DNA of 45,350 bases from a virus, in the IMG/VR virus record IMGVR_UViG_3300015360_000074, positions 1 through 45,350 of that record, one strand, 5' to 3'. A program made the translations under genes and the position numbers. The notes beneath the pieces are model-generated. The model did not search any database. It saw only the letters and a program-made list of their open reading frames with translations, and was not told the origin of the DNA. This document shows, piece by piece, positions 34,526 through 41,466 of the stretch. Position 1 is the first letter of the stretch, and every line of letters starts with the position of its first letter.

Positions 34526-34717
34526 CTACCAAATAGCGATTGGGCAGGTTACAGTGACTTCTGTTTCTTCTTTAATATCAGGGCTATAAAGGACACTGCG
34601 GTAGATTTTGCGAACCATAGGCTTGCCGCAGAAACTATTCGGATTCGGTAGAGTGCTGGAGCAACTGCTCAAAAGGAGGAGCGCCAGGAGTGGGATTTTC
34701 GACAGAAGTGTAACCAT
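34526..34717 (-). CDS. Small lipoprotein overlapping the upstream gene
   Basis: 63 residues: MVTLLSKIPLLALLLLSSC is a complete lipoprotein signal with lipobox LSSC (Cys19). The mature part has two more Cys and an acidic/basic mix. Its first 83 bp overlap the end of the upstream 96-residue gene in another frame. The nearest SD-like site (AAGGA) is 13 bp from the ATG, too far for a strong start. Nested lipoprotein genes are typical of spanin pairs, but the partner lacks a membrane helix. Probably real because the signal is so complete. Confidence 0.5.
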   Translation of the reverse strand: MVTLLSKIPLLALLLLSSCSSTLPNPNSFCGKPMVRKIYRSVLYSPDIKEETEVTVTCPIAIW

Positions 34718-34925
34718 AAAACTTGATTAGTCCTTTCATTGATTTTATCACATGAGCAGGATAGTTGTCAATCTCGCCAATCCAATAAGCAGATACAATA
34801 CAGGGAACGCCGGTCAACATAGATATTGCTGAAATGGCGTCTTTGGGATTTTTATGACCCTCTCTCTTGTACCAATCCTGCGCTATTTTCTTGCTACCTT
34901 TATATAACCCAATATCTAATCTCAT
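34635..34925 (-). CDS. Unknown protein, 96 residues
   Basis: AGGAG is 7 bp before the ATG. Helical N-terminus (MRLDIGLYKGSKKIAQDWYKR), a segment SMLTGVPCIVSAYWIGE with aromatic residues, and a Pro-rich end (ENPTPGAPPFEQ). No motif recognised and no signal peptide. The last 83 bp overlap the lipoprotein gene in a different frame. It lies 45 bp after ThyX, in the same leftward operon. Confidence 0.55.
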   Translation of the reverse strand: MRLDIGLYKGSKKIAQDWYKREGHKNPKDAISAISMLTGVPCIVSAYWIGEIDNYPAHVIKSMKGLIKFYGYTSVENPTPGAPPFEQLLQHSTESE

Positions 34926-34970
34926 TTGTTACTCCTGATTGTACCTACAAGGTTAGAATAGTCGATAAAA

Positions 34971-35870
34971 CTAGCCAGGGCAACCTTTTTCGAGCAATGT
35001 TTTTATTTCGTATTTGTCAATATTTTCGTTAGGAATAGTCTTCCTGTATTGCATCCAGCCACGAAAATTCCCTGATTGAAAATCTGGCTCGAACATCGCC
35101 ATAGCCTGATGCTCAGATGGAGATGCGTGAATTGGAGTGTTACCCAAAAGACGCTGATACAGGTCGAGATCCTGCTGAATAGTAGACTTGGTCCCATCGT
35201 GGTTCATATAGGATACGCGAGCGCAACGGGCCACTGAACGCTTAATCGCAAGGGTCATCGCTTCTTCTTCGTCTGCTACACAGGACACCCCGTACAAAAT
35301 ACTGCATTCAGCCAGAGATTCCTTGTCCATAAAGGGAAGGTGCCAATATCCAGGGTTTACGGTTTTAATATCAATTGAAGAATAGAGATCATACATCTTA
35401 GCAGCAAGAGCGTGGATCTCAGGCTGAGCGTCTGGGTGAACACGCAGAGCAAAAAAATTATCCCACTCTGTAGCTGTTACTACAACGGTAATATGATTCC
35501 AGGGCTCCAGCACGCGATTGGCGACCTGTTTATGAACCCCAAGTCGGTCCAAAATAGAAGCTGCAATACAAGCGGTATGTCCTAAAGCCTTCCATATGAA
35601 TACGGCAGCTTTCTTTTTTAAAGCAGACACTTCTTCTTTTGCTTGCATACCAGGTCTGTTTGCGCCGATATGAATCGGTATCACCATGTTAGAACGAACC
35701 ATTGCAATTTGTTTCTTTACAGGTATAGCGCGGGAGCTTGATGCATTACGAGACAAAACTCTGTGCGTCATAAATTCAGCATGGATAAAGCGAGGGTAGG
35801 TAAGAACAAAGGTTGTTATGCGCTTACCGGCCTTGGACATAGAATCAGCTACGATTTTGACTTCGATCAT
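34971..35870 (-). CDS. thyX: Flavin-dependent thymidylate synthase
   Basis: 299 residues, within the range of larger phage and bacterial ThyX. It makes dTMP from dUMP using methylenetetrahydrofolate, FAD and NADPH. The ThyX signature is complete: HRVLSRNASSSR (about 36-47). The ATG at 35870 is chosen because GGAG lies 5 bp upstream and it makes the ATGA overlap with the upstream gene. dUTPase and class II reductase in this window supply its precursors. Substitutes for host ThyA and allows dTMP production without dihydrofolate. Confidence 0.92.
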   Translation of the reverse strand: MIEVKIVADSMSKAGKRITTFVLTYPRFIHAEFMTHRVLSRNASSSRAIPVKKQIAMVRSNMVIPIHIGANRPGMQAKEEVSALKKKAAVFIWKALGHTACIAASILDRLGVHKQVANRVLEPWNHITVVVTATEWDNFFALRVHPDAQPEIHALAAKMYDLYSSIDIKTVNPGYWHLPFMDKESLAECSILYGVSCVADEEEAMTLAIKRSVARCARVSYMNHDGTKSTIQQDLDLYQRLLGNTPIHASPSEHQAMAMFEPDFQSGNFRGWMQYRKTIPNENIDKYEIKTLLEKGCPG

Positions 35871-36088
35871 ACACACTCCACGGCTATACCGTACATTTTA
35901 GCAAGATCGCAAACCTGAAGAACGGCCAGATCTTTGCTGTTAAAATTACCAACATTCTTAGCGTTTAAATCAACGGATCGAAAAACCATATCGTTGAACT
36001 GAGCGGCTTTAGCAGAATCATCTAGTAGTTTGGCTACAGCTTTACGAATAGCGTCAGGATTGCTGAGTTTAGTTTTTAAAGTTTTCAT
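35867..36088 (-). CDS. Small helical protein, unknown
   Basis: 73 residues, Lys/Ala-rich and helical (NPDAIRKAVAKLLDDSAKAAQ), ending in a second helix with a Cys (CDLAKMYGIAVECV). Overlaps ThyX by ATGA and the upstream tiny ORF by TAATG, so it is part of a continuous translational chain. No motif recognised. Confidence 0.6.
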   Translation of the reverse strand: MKTLKTKLSNPDAIRKAVAKLLDDSAKAAQFNDMVFRSVDLNAKNVGNFNSKDLAVLQVCDLAKMYGIAVECV

Positions 36089-36171
36089 TAAAATCCGTCA
36101 CAGTCTTCGTATTCTCTCATCTCTATAGCCTCATAACGAAAAATGGCAATTAATTTATTCTTTTTTGCCAT
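36088..36171 (-). CDS. 27-residue ORF linking two genes
   Basis: MAKKNKLIAIFRYEAIEMRE then an acidic end (YEDCDGF). It starts inside the 3' end of the small membrane-protein gene (17 bp overlap) and stops as TAATG on the next gene. AGAAG lies a few bases before the ATG. The exact fit at both ends in a packed operon argues for translation; the shortness is the main doubt. Confidence 0.45.
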   Translation of the reverse strand: MAKKNKLIAIFRYEAIEMREYEDCDGF

Positions 36172-36313
36172 TTTTTCTTCTGTTTAAGTAAATTTTAGTT
36201 GCCGCATAAACCCCAATTGCTAAAAAACCACCAGGCACAACGATGGCAACTGCCCATATGAGCACTGGAAGTTTTTTAAATGTCTTTTTGGTTTCTCTAA
36301 AAATCTTTTTCAC
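36155..36313 (-). CDS. 52-residue single-span membrane protein
   Basis: GTG start overlapping the deformylase stop as GTGA. Basic N-terminus (KKIFRETKKTFKKLP), one membrane helix (VLIWAVAIVVPGGFLAIGVY), basic C-terminus (NRRKNGKKE). A small integral membrane protein such as a holin-like or regulatory peptide is possible, but one span with positively charged ends is not diagnostic. Confidence 0.6.
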   Translation of the reverse strand: MKKIFRETKKTFKKLPVLIWAVAIVVPGGFLAIGVYAATKIYLNRRKNGKKE

Positions 36314-36798
36314 TTTTTAAGGCCCCATTTTTTGACCAAATATTTCCTACGTTCTCTTGGGATATACTTAGAACTCATAAAATTTTTACCATTTAAATGT
36401 TCGATCTCATGCTGTACGCAAACAGCGTGAATCCCCTTAAAAACTTTAGTGCATTCTTGGCCTTTTTCGTCTTGAAATCTAATCGATACCGAATCCCAGC
36501 GTGTTCCGGTACATATAATCTCGCCTGGAGCAGAAAGACACCCTTCTTTTAAAGAGCTTATTTTTAGGGAACTGGATGATATCACAGGATTGATAAAAAA
36601 CAACTGTTCTTTGTCTGGACCTTCCATTACAAATATGCGATATTTAAGACCAACTTGATTTGCGGCCAGTCCGATCCCTTTGGTAGCCTTTAAAGTGTCC
36701 CACATTGACCGTAATATAATCTTAAGTTCAGGTCCAAAGACCGTTACCTTGCTGCAGACAACAGACAGGCTAGGGTTTGGGAATTTTAAAATTTCCAT
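36310..36798 (-). CDS. def: Peptide deformylase
   Basis: 162 residues, standard length. It removes the formyl group from the N-terminal Met of new proteins. The three motifs are present: GIGLAANQVG (41-50), EGCLS (85-89, the metal-ligand Cys87) and HEIEH (130-134). The Lys-rich C-terminus (RKYLVKKWGLKK) resembles those of many full-length enzymes. Its start overlaps the upstream small gene by 29 bp and its stop overlaps the next start (GTGA). Phage deformylases help translation of phage proteins or keep host photosystem proteins running in cyanophages; the specific role here is unknown. Confidence 0.92.
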   Translation of the reverse strand: MEILKFPNPSLSVVCSKVTVFGPELKIILRSMWDTLKATKGIGLAANQVGLKYRIFVMEGPDKEQLFFINPVISSSSLKISSLKEGCLSAPGEIICTGTRWDSVSIRFQDEKGQECTKVFKGIHAVCVQHEIEHLNGKNFMSSKYIPRERRKYLVKKWGLKK

Positions 36799-36925
36799 AA
36801 GATATTTTGCTCATTTCATAGTAAGGTTTTTCACACCCCTCATAAATATTGTAACCTGTGACGAGCGCAAATCCAACATAGATTACCGTCAAGCAAATCA
36901 CGGTCTTAGGGCTAGCTTTCTTCAT
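36770..36925 (-). CDS. 51-residue membrane protein
   Basis: MKKASPKTVICLTVIYVGF start: AGGAGAG lies 4-5 bp before the ATG at 36925. One membrane helix (about 8-27), then a short tail with a single Cys and several Tyr. An in-frame extension upstream would overlap the previous gene heavily and lacks a ribosome site. Overlaps deformylase by 29 bp. Function unknown. Confidence 0.6.
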   Translation of the reverse strand: MKKASPKTVICLTVIYVGFALVTGYNIYEGCEKPYYEMSKISYGNFKIPKP

Positions 36926-37136
36926 TTTCTCTCCTATGAGTCCTGTGCCAGAAGGCTCGTTCTGCTTGTGGATCAGTGTGACTAAAAGGAACTTCATCGT
37001 CTAGTATTTTAGAGGCCAGCTTTGTCAAGTGTTCCTTGCTGACTTTTTCGGCAGTTTTTAAAGCGGTTCCGATCAAAACCATAGCTTCTTTACCATTAAT
37101 TTCGCGTTTCTTCCATCTAGTGCAAATATCACACAT
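36912..37136 (-). CDS. Small CxxC protein
   Basis: 74 residues from ATG at 37136 (AAGGA 8 bp upstream; upstream codons only offer TTG). Opens MCDICTRWKKREING, a CxxC that could bind zinc or be redox active, followed by amphipathic helix (LIGTALKTAEKVSKEHLTKLASKIL) and a charged tail with HRTHRR. It overlaps both neighbours by 8-14 bp. Function unknown. Confidence 0.6.
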   Translation of the reverse strand: MCDICTRWKKREINGKEAMVLIGTALKTAEKVSKEHLTKLASKILDDEVPFSHTDPQAERAFWHRTHRRENEES

Positions 37137-37458
37137 TGTTTTTATCCTTAAGACTGTCAAGTAACTGCCAGCCCAACATTGCGAACAGTCTGTTCACTAA
37201 TAGCTCAAATGCTGAATTTTCCAAAGTATGAGATTGCATATGTTTTCTAAAATATTCTGGACAGACGATATCGGCCTTTTTAAGCAGTCTGTGGCCTTCC
37301 TCTTCAGAGCCCATTTCGTACCAGTCGTGAGCTAAACATACAAAGGCCTGTGCTGTATATTGTGGAGAAAGGGTAGCCTGTTCTTCCATGTCAATTTCCA
37401 TCTTTCTCAAGGCTTCAGCGGTCTTCTTGTCACCTTCTGGAACATCACCGTGCAACAT
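37129..37458 (-). CDS. Unknown helical protein, 109 residues
   Basis: AGGAG is 5 bp before the ATG. Acidic and helical, with two TPR-like stretches (YTAQAFVCLAHDWYEMGSEEE; HRLLKKADIVCPEYFRKH). That pattern suggests a protein-binding helical repeat, but one repeat is too little to assign. The N-terminal GDVPEGDKKTAEALRKM is charged. It overlaps the next gene by 8 bp. Confidence 0.6.
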   Translation of the reverse strand: MLHGDVPEGDKKTAEALRKMEIDMEEQATLSPQYTAQAFVCLAHDWYEMGSEEEGHRLLKKADIVCPEYFRKHMQSHTLENSAFELLVNRLFAMLGWQLLDSLKDKNNV

Positions 37459-37519
37459 TGTAACTCCTAATAATCACTTCACAAATAGGTTTTTGTAGCT
37501 TTAACGTCTTATCTTTCAT
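37445..37519 (-). CDS. 24-residue ORF after the RNA ligase
   Basis: MKDKTLKLQKPICEVIIRSY then NVAR. TTTTAGGAA precedes the ATG (within 3 bp spacing), and the ORF fills the 67 bp gap and overlaps the next gene by 14 bp. No homology can be judged at this length. Included because the operon is otherwise gap-free. Confidence 0.3.
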   Translation of the reverse strand: MKDKTLKLQKPICEVIIRSYNVAR

Positions 37520-37525
37520 GGATTC

Positions 37526-38281
37526 CTAAAAAGAAACTAGAGACATTTGAGAAATTATCTTGGCAATTCTGAGATATTCTTCACCTTTGATCTTCACGCG
37601 CAAACCATTGTTGAAACGCACCACAAAACCTTCATCATCCTCAGAAAGGGTCTTTTGCAGGACGATCATCTGCTCAATGGTAAGGTCATATTTTTTAGCG
37701 CACTCCATAAACATTAAACTAGCATACTTTTCAGCTTGCTCTGGAGGAACCTCTTCACCCGTTTCACGGTCAAAGGCACCAAGAAACACGAGCTTCTTTT
37801 GACCCCTGCAGTCTACCACAATCTTGTTTTCTGGATAGATAATTTCAACCAAAAGCGTGATGCTGTCTGGGATCGACATCATATTGTATTGCTTAAGCAT
37901 GATTTGAGCTACACCGGCTTGGTCAGAATAGAAGCTATCGCGAGTAGATATGTTCCAGTAGCCTTGATAATTGAAGATGATACCTAAAGAGCCATCCACC
38001 TTCTCAAATGATTTGTAGCCCTGTTGCATAGGAAGCCTATCTATAGATGTCTCTTCCGTCTCGCCCAGGTTGAAAAATTTGGGAAATGGTTTTGCTACAA
38101 GCAACCCTGTATCAGCTTCTAGAATCAAACCGCGCGAGATCTTGGTAAATTGACTCCAGTTGCGCTCGAAAGCGGTTTTGTCGGTATAGTCAAAAAGGAT
38201 CAAACCCCCTTTAGTAGAGCTTCTCAGGTAGCCTTCTTTTACAAGATTTTCAAATTCTTGGATGTCATATTTGATACTCAT
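37526..38281 (-). CDS. T4 Rnl1-like RNA ligase
   Basis: 251 residues. Motifs: KISRG region (near 47-51), KVDGSLG with nucleophile Lys94, Glu146 in LLVEIIYPENK (motif III), EGFVVRF (217-223, motif IV) and VKIKG (230-233, motif V). This is the adenylyltransferase core of the Rnl1 family, which in T4 repairs tRNA broken by host anticodon nuclease. The C-terminal tRNA-specific domain of T4 Rnl1 (374 residues) is missing, so substrate range may differ. It overlaps the preceding small gene by ATGA. No polynucleotide kinase is visible in the window. Confidence 0.85.
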   Translation of the reverse strand: MSIKYDIQEFENLVKEGYLRSSTKGGLILFDYTDKTAFERNWSQFTKISRGLILEADTGLLVAKPFPKFFNLGETEETSIDRLPMQQGYKSFEKVDGSLGIIFNYQGYWNISTRDSFYSDQAGVAQIMLKQYNMMSIPDSITLLVEIIYPENKIVVDCRGQKKLVFLGAFDRETGEEVPPEQAEKYASLMFMECAKKYDLTIEQMIVLQKTLSEDDEGFVVRFNNGLRVKIKGEEYLRIAKIISQMSLVSF

Positions 38282-38535
38282 CGGTTATCCCTGATAACTT
38301 GCTTTGGAAGTGGAATCCAAGTACGCCCTATCAAACACATAATTAGCTTTTCTTTACCATAACGAGTTGCCTCTTTGAGCTGTTCGTAAACATGTTCTGG
38401 AAGCAAGGTTTCGTTCCAAAATGGAAATACTAGAGTGCCAGAAGGGAATTCCACAGGATCACCGTGAGGGGTAGACGGATCTTTTACCTGGATGCCTTTT
38501 TTGAGAGAATATTCTGGAAGCCTCACCAGGACCAT
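38278..38535 (-). CDS. Unknown protein, 85 residues
   Basis: Beta-rich with several Pro and aromatic residues (LPEYSLKKGIQVKDPSTPHGD; GTLVFPFWNETLLPEHVY). AGG lies directly before the ATG, and it overlaps its upstream gene by 13 bp and RNA ligase by ATGA, so it is probably translated by coupling. No motif recognised. A ligase partner is a guess based only on adjacency. Confidence 0.55.
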   Translation of the reverse strand: MVLVRLPEYSLKKGIQVKDPSTPHGDPVEFPSGTLVFPFWNETLLPEHVYEQLKEATRYGKEKLIMCLIGRTWIPLPKQVIRDNR

Positions 38536-38870
38536 CCTAAAGACATGGAAGCACCGCGTTGACCATCTTTATAGTCAAGTTGGGGCTTGACAAAATCAGC
38601 ACCGATAAACTCTTTTTTAGTCTTAATCTTATAGGCCACACTTTTCTTAACCACACTCTGATAGGTTATACCGCCAATAAATCCAGTTGTGTTCCAGGCT
38701 TCTTTGCCAAAAATGCGTTGGCCTTTTTCATTTCCATATTGAGTAATCTGATTCTCAAATTGGTTTACGCCCACAGTGATAGAGGTGGCTTCAACAGTTT
38801 TGTTACAGGCTTGATTATAATTGCCTGAGGTTCCTGAACATAGAGATATTATAAATAATTGGTAGAACAT
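38523..38870 (-). CDS. Exported protein, unknown function
   Basis: 115 residues from the ATG at 38870 (an ATG 12 bp upstream lies within the -10 of a strong promoter, so would not be in the mRNA). The start MFYQLFIISLCSGTSG is a short hydrophobic signal-like segment. The rest is beta-rich (TVGVNQFENQITQYG, TGFIGGITYQSVVKKSVAYK) and ends in SMSLGWSW, like a small outer-membrane beta or surface protein. No Shine-Dalgarno site; expected to be translated from a leaderless mRNA. Function unknown. Confidence 0.6.
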   Translation of the reverse strand: MFYQLFIISLCSGTSGNYNQACNKTVEATSITVGVNQFENQITQYGNEKGQRIFGKEAWNTTGFIGGITYQSVVKKSVAYKIKTKKEFIGADFVKPQLDYKDGQRGASMSLGWSW

Positions 38871-38877
38871 GAATTCA

Positions 38878-38906
38878 ATCATATCAAATCACTCTTCTTT
38901 AGTCAA
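38878..38906 (-). promoter_or_regulatory. TTGACTAA-class promoter directing a leaderless gene
   Basis: TTGACT (38901-38906) and TATGAT (38878-38883) are 17 bp apart, a near-consensus promoter. It lies in the gap after the reductase stop. The expected start is about 38871, one base before the ATG at 38870. Confidence 0.7.
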
Positions 38907-38909
38907 CCA

Positions 38910-40535
38910 CTATAATCCACAAACTCCGTTAACACAGTTGTTTTCGTTTTCTTCAAACACCTTGCCTTCGGACTCTAGGGCTTCTTTTAGATCAACCCTG
39001 GTCAGAGGTTGACCATCTCTGCATCCGTCTGGATACACTGTAAATCCACGCAATCGTTTAGCATATTTAAGAAGCATGTTAGCATTCTTCTCATAATTAC
39101 TTTCATTATTTGATTCAGAACCCCACGGTGGCATGTTACATGTCGAAGAGATAGACATATCTACATGATTCTGAACATCTGCTTGGAATTTCACTCTTTG
39201 CTTGAACGTCAAATCATAAGAATCTTTAATGTTTTCTAATTTAACACCCATGTCCATTAGGCGTTTAACTGATCCATCTACTACGAACTGGTGTAGCCAC
39301 CTACCATCTTTGAAATACCTGCGCTTGTAGGCCTTACAGAACAAAGGCTCTATGCCGGTAGTGGTTTCTGCAATAATGCCAATAGTGCCTGTGGGGGCAA
39401 TGGCACGGACGCCTTTAGGAACTGATACTCCTAGCTGCTTTGCGCCAACAAATGCGGCTGAATCGCTTTCTTGTTCGTAAATCGAGAGCCATTTGTGTAG
39501 CTCTGGAGTGGCTTCATATTCAGATCCACGAATCATGAGCCATTCATGAATACCGCCAAGGCCCAAACCAATGCGGTTGTTTCTAAGGCCGACTTCACGA
39601 ATTTTTTCAGTAGGTACATGGCTGTAAATTCCGCCACAAAGCAAGAAAATTGTCCCATATTTACATGCTTCAGCAAATTCCACTTTGGTTTTACAGCGAT
39701 TCATCCATACTGTCCCAAGATTGCATTTGTCAGAGTCATCTTCACTTACGACTTCAGTGCAGGCATTACGAAGGTTCTCATTGTCCTTACGGAAATTAAA
39801 ACTCATACCTGGCTCTGCAGTCGAAAAGGCCTGAAAACAGTTCTGCAGATACACTTTTAAAGCCAATTGATGTTTTGGATGATCTACATTCTCAATTGCA
39901 ATAAAAAATTCTGTGTCATAAACCACAGAAATGTTGGTGAGCTCCATTGGCAAGGGAAAGGTTAAATCGGCTTTTTTGGCGGCTTTTAATGCTGGTGAGT
40001 AGTTTTTCATGACCATAAACTTTAAAATATCTGGATGTGACCAATTCAAGCCTGCCCAAATAGCCGATCTGCGCTGGCCACCCTGCATGATATATCGTCC
40101 AGACTCGTTTACCATATTCATTAGAGCTATTGGACCAGTTGATCTTCCGCCAGTGCGACGAATGATAGCACCTTCTTCACGGATTTTAGAATACTCAGCG
40201 CCAATGCCACCGCCTGTCATCAGGGATGTACAGCCTTTTGACTGGAGTTCGGCCCATGACTCGCGACTGTCCTCTGGGCGGAAGAGAAAACAATTGTTTA
40301 CTTGGTGAAATTCTCGACCAGCAGCATATAAATAACGACCGCCTGGAATGAATTTGCGCTCTAGAATAAGCTGATAGATTTTCTCTCTAGTCTTGTTGTC
40401 TACGAGTTGGGCACATACCGATTCTACAACTCTTTTGGCCGTATCGGCCCAGGTTTCTACTCCATCCTTAGAATATTTTTGAAGGAAGGTGTCATAAGAA
40501 TATTTGTTTGTGAAAACATCGTAAGCGCTTTTCAT
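38910..40535 (-). CDS. nrdJ: Class II (B12-dependent) ribonucleotide reductase
   Basis: 541 residues, compact for the class (Lactobacillus type 739). It reduces ribonucleotides to deoxyribonucleotides using a thiyl radical generated by adenosylcobalamin, with no second subunit. Cys82 in NNCFLF and Cys271 in DKCNLG match the redox pair; Cys259 in NACTE fits the radical cysteine, followed by Glu261. Other class II landmarks are GGGIGAEYSKIR (108-119) and GSRSTGP-like RRTGGRSTGP (126-135). The C-terminal CVNGVC can re-reduce the active site. No ATP-cone, so allosteric control is simpler. GGAG lies 5 bp before the ATG. Needs host B12. Confidence 0.88.
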   Translation of the reverse strand: MKSAYDVFTNKYSYDTFLQKYSKDGVETWADTAKRVVESVCAQLVDNKTREKIYQLILERKFIPGGRYLYAAGREFHQVNNCFLFRPEDSRESWAELQSKGCTSLMTGGGIGAEYSKIREEGAIIRRTGGRSTGPIALMNMVNESGRYIMQGGQRRSAIWAGLNWSHPDILKFMVMKNYSPALKAAKKADLTFPLPMELTNISVVYDTEFFIAIENVDHPKHQLALKVYLQNCFQAFSTAEPGMSFNFRKDNENLRNACTEVVSEDDSDKCNLGTVWMNRCKTKVEFAEACKYGTIFLLCGGIYSHVPTEKIREVGLRNNRIGLGLGGIHEWLMIRGSEYEATPELHKWLSIYEQESDSAAFVGAKQLGVSVPKGVRAIAPTGTIGIIAETTTGIEPLFCKAYKRRYFKDGRWLHQFVVDGSVKRLMDMGVKLENIKDSYDLTFKQRVKFQADVQNHVDMSISSTCNMPPWGSESNNESNYEKNANMLLKYAKRLRGFTVYPDGCRDGQPLTRVDLKEALESEGKVFEENENNCVNGVCGL

Positions 40536-40590
40536 TTGGGCTCCAAAGAAGAATTAGGATAAATCTATAGTATTTTTGACGAAAAGAGGG

Positions 40591-40800
40591 CTACGAATCT
40601 GTAGCTTCTGGATTTCGACCAACAACAACGCGGGTGGATTTGGATGAAACATCAATTACACGACCATTCAGCTTAATAGTAAGAGCGGAATTATTCCAGT
40701 CTATCTTCAGATGTACACCATCGGGCAATGTAATTTCAGTGTCATGTTTCAAAGTTTTGGTGTTTTTGGGGACAACGGGTACAGGACTATCTTTTGACAC
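40591..40800 (-). CDS. Small beta protein, unknown
   Basis: 69 residues; GTG start directly after the stop of the upstream gene with GAAGGA 7 bp upstream. Beta pattern LPDGVHLKIDWNNSALTIKLNGRVIDV. Pro-rich N-terminus (VPVVPKN). A small beta-barrel or structural factor is possible; nothing more can be said. Confidence 0.55.
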   Translation of the reverse strand: MSKDSPVPVVPKNTKTLKHDTEITLPDGVHLKIDWNNSALTIKLNGRVIDVSSKSTRVVVGRNPEATDS

Positions 40801-40989
40801 TTATTTTCCTTCGGACACTGACATTTTAAGTTTGTCGATTTTTGCGGTTGTTTTTTTGATCTCCAGCCGGAGATAGTCTTTGTGGGCTTCAGGGTGATTC
40901 TTATGTTTTTCTGGAACGGGACTGATCAAACGTGTCTCGTGGTCAGCACGATATTTTAACAGGCTTTGAAGTTTTTCAGATGGTTTCAT
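40801..40989 (-). CDS. Small helical protein, unknown
   Basis: 62 residues, highly charged (EKLQSLLKYRADHETR; DYLRLEIKKTTAKIDKLKM), likely a helical hairpin. AAGGAG lies 6 bp before the ATG, inside a GGAGCTCC palindrome. Overlaps the tiny upstream ORF as ATGA and abuts the next gene. Confidence 0.55.
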   Translation of the reverse strand: MKPSEKLQSLLKYRADHETRLISPVPEKHKNHPEAHKDYLRLEIKKTTAKIDKLKMSVSEGK

Positions 40990-41066
40990 TTGGAGCTCCT
41001 TTTGATAATTTTGTCTGCAATTGCTTCTATATTGGTTTTAGTCTTTAGCTTTTGTCGCGTAGTCAT
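40986..41066 (-). CDS. 26-residue ORF joined by overlaps at both ends
   Basis: MTTRQKLKTKTNIEAIADKI then IKRSSK, basic and helical. The ATG overlaps the upstream stop (ATGA) and its own stop overlaps the next ATG (ATGA), a double overlap that would be unlikely by chance. This supports a real, very small gene, possibly a regulatory peptide. Confidence 0.55.
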   Translation of the reverse strand: MTTRQKLKTKTNIEAIADKIIKRSSK

Positions 41067-41350
41067 CGCAGATCTCTCATGCGCTCTTGAAATCTGTCGC
41101 GAATAGTTTGAAGCAATTTGGGAATTGCCGGATTCACATTGCCACGGGCGATAAGGGCATTTAGAAGGATTCTTCCTTTAACCAGGGTCAAAAGATGGTT
41201 TGGATAATTGTGCATCTCTTTTTGGAAGCGAGAAATTTCTACAGCAATTTCCTCTTTGTCCATAAGAACAATCCTTGCTTTATACCCAGCAAACAACGTG
41301 ACGCAGTCTTTTTCAATGCGAGCCTTCTTCAAACTAATAACGTTTTCCAT
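41063..41350 (-). CDS. Unknown helical protein, 95 residues
   Basis: AGGA precedes the ATG by 7 bp. Helical and charged throughout (EEIAVEISRFQKEMHNYPNHLLTLVKGRILLNALIARGN), ending RDRFQERMRDLR. A predicted promoter and a tandem repeat lie directly upstream, so it opens a leftward operon that runs into the reductase. Could bind nucleic acid through its basic face. No family recognised. Confidence 0.6.
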   Translation of the reverse strand: MENVISLKKARIEKDCVTLFAGYKARIVLMDKEEIAVEISRFQKEMHNYPNHLLTLVKGRILLNALIARGNVNPAIPKLLQTIRDRFQERMRDLR

Positions 41351-41356
41351 CTTTTA

Positions 41357-41426
41357 ATCCTACCAAATCTAGAGAAGGTATTCAATAAAAATCTTTGTTC
41401 ACTAACAGATCTTTGTTCGCTAACAA
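41357..41426 (-). promoter_or_regulatory. Promoter with 2 x 18 bp operator-like repeats
   Basis: TTGAAT (41380-41385) and TAGGAT (41357-41362) are 17 bp apart. Upstream of the -35 (41391-41408 and 41409-41426) is a tandem repeat of 18 bp (ATCTTTGTTCRCTAACAR), each half carrying a partial inverted repeat (GTTAGYGAAC). It looks like a binding site array for an activator or repressor. Confidence 0.5.
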
Positions 41427-41466
41427 TGAACACGTCTAAGCGCCTGATTTTACTGCGTTTCCTTTT

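Noticed and set aside
38850-38857. T4-type late promoter TATAAATA
   Set aside because: It is on the plus strand inside a leftward gene, with no plus-strand gene behind it; no other copies were placed before late genes.
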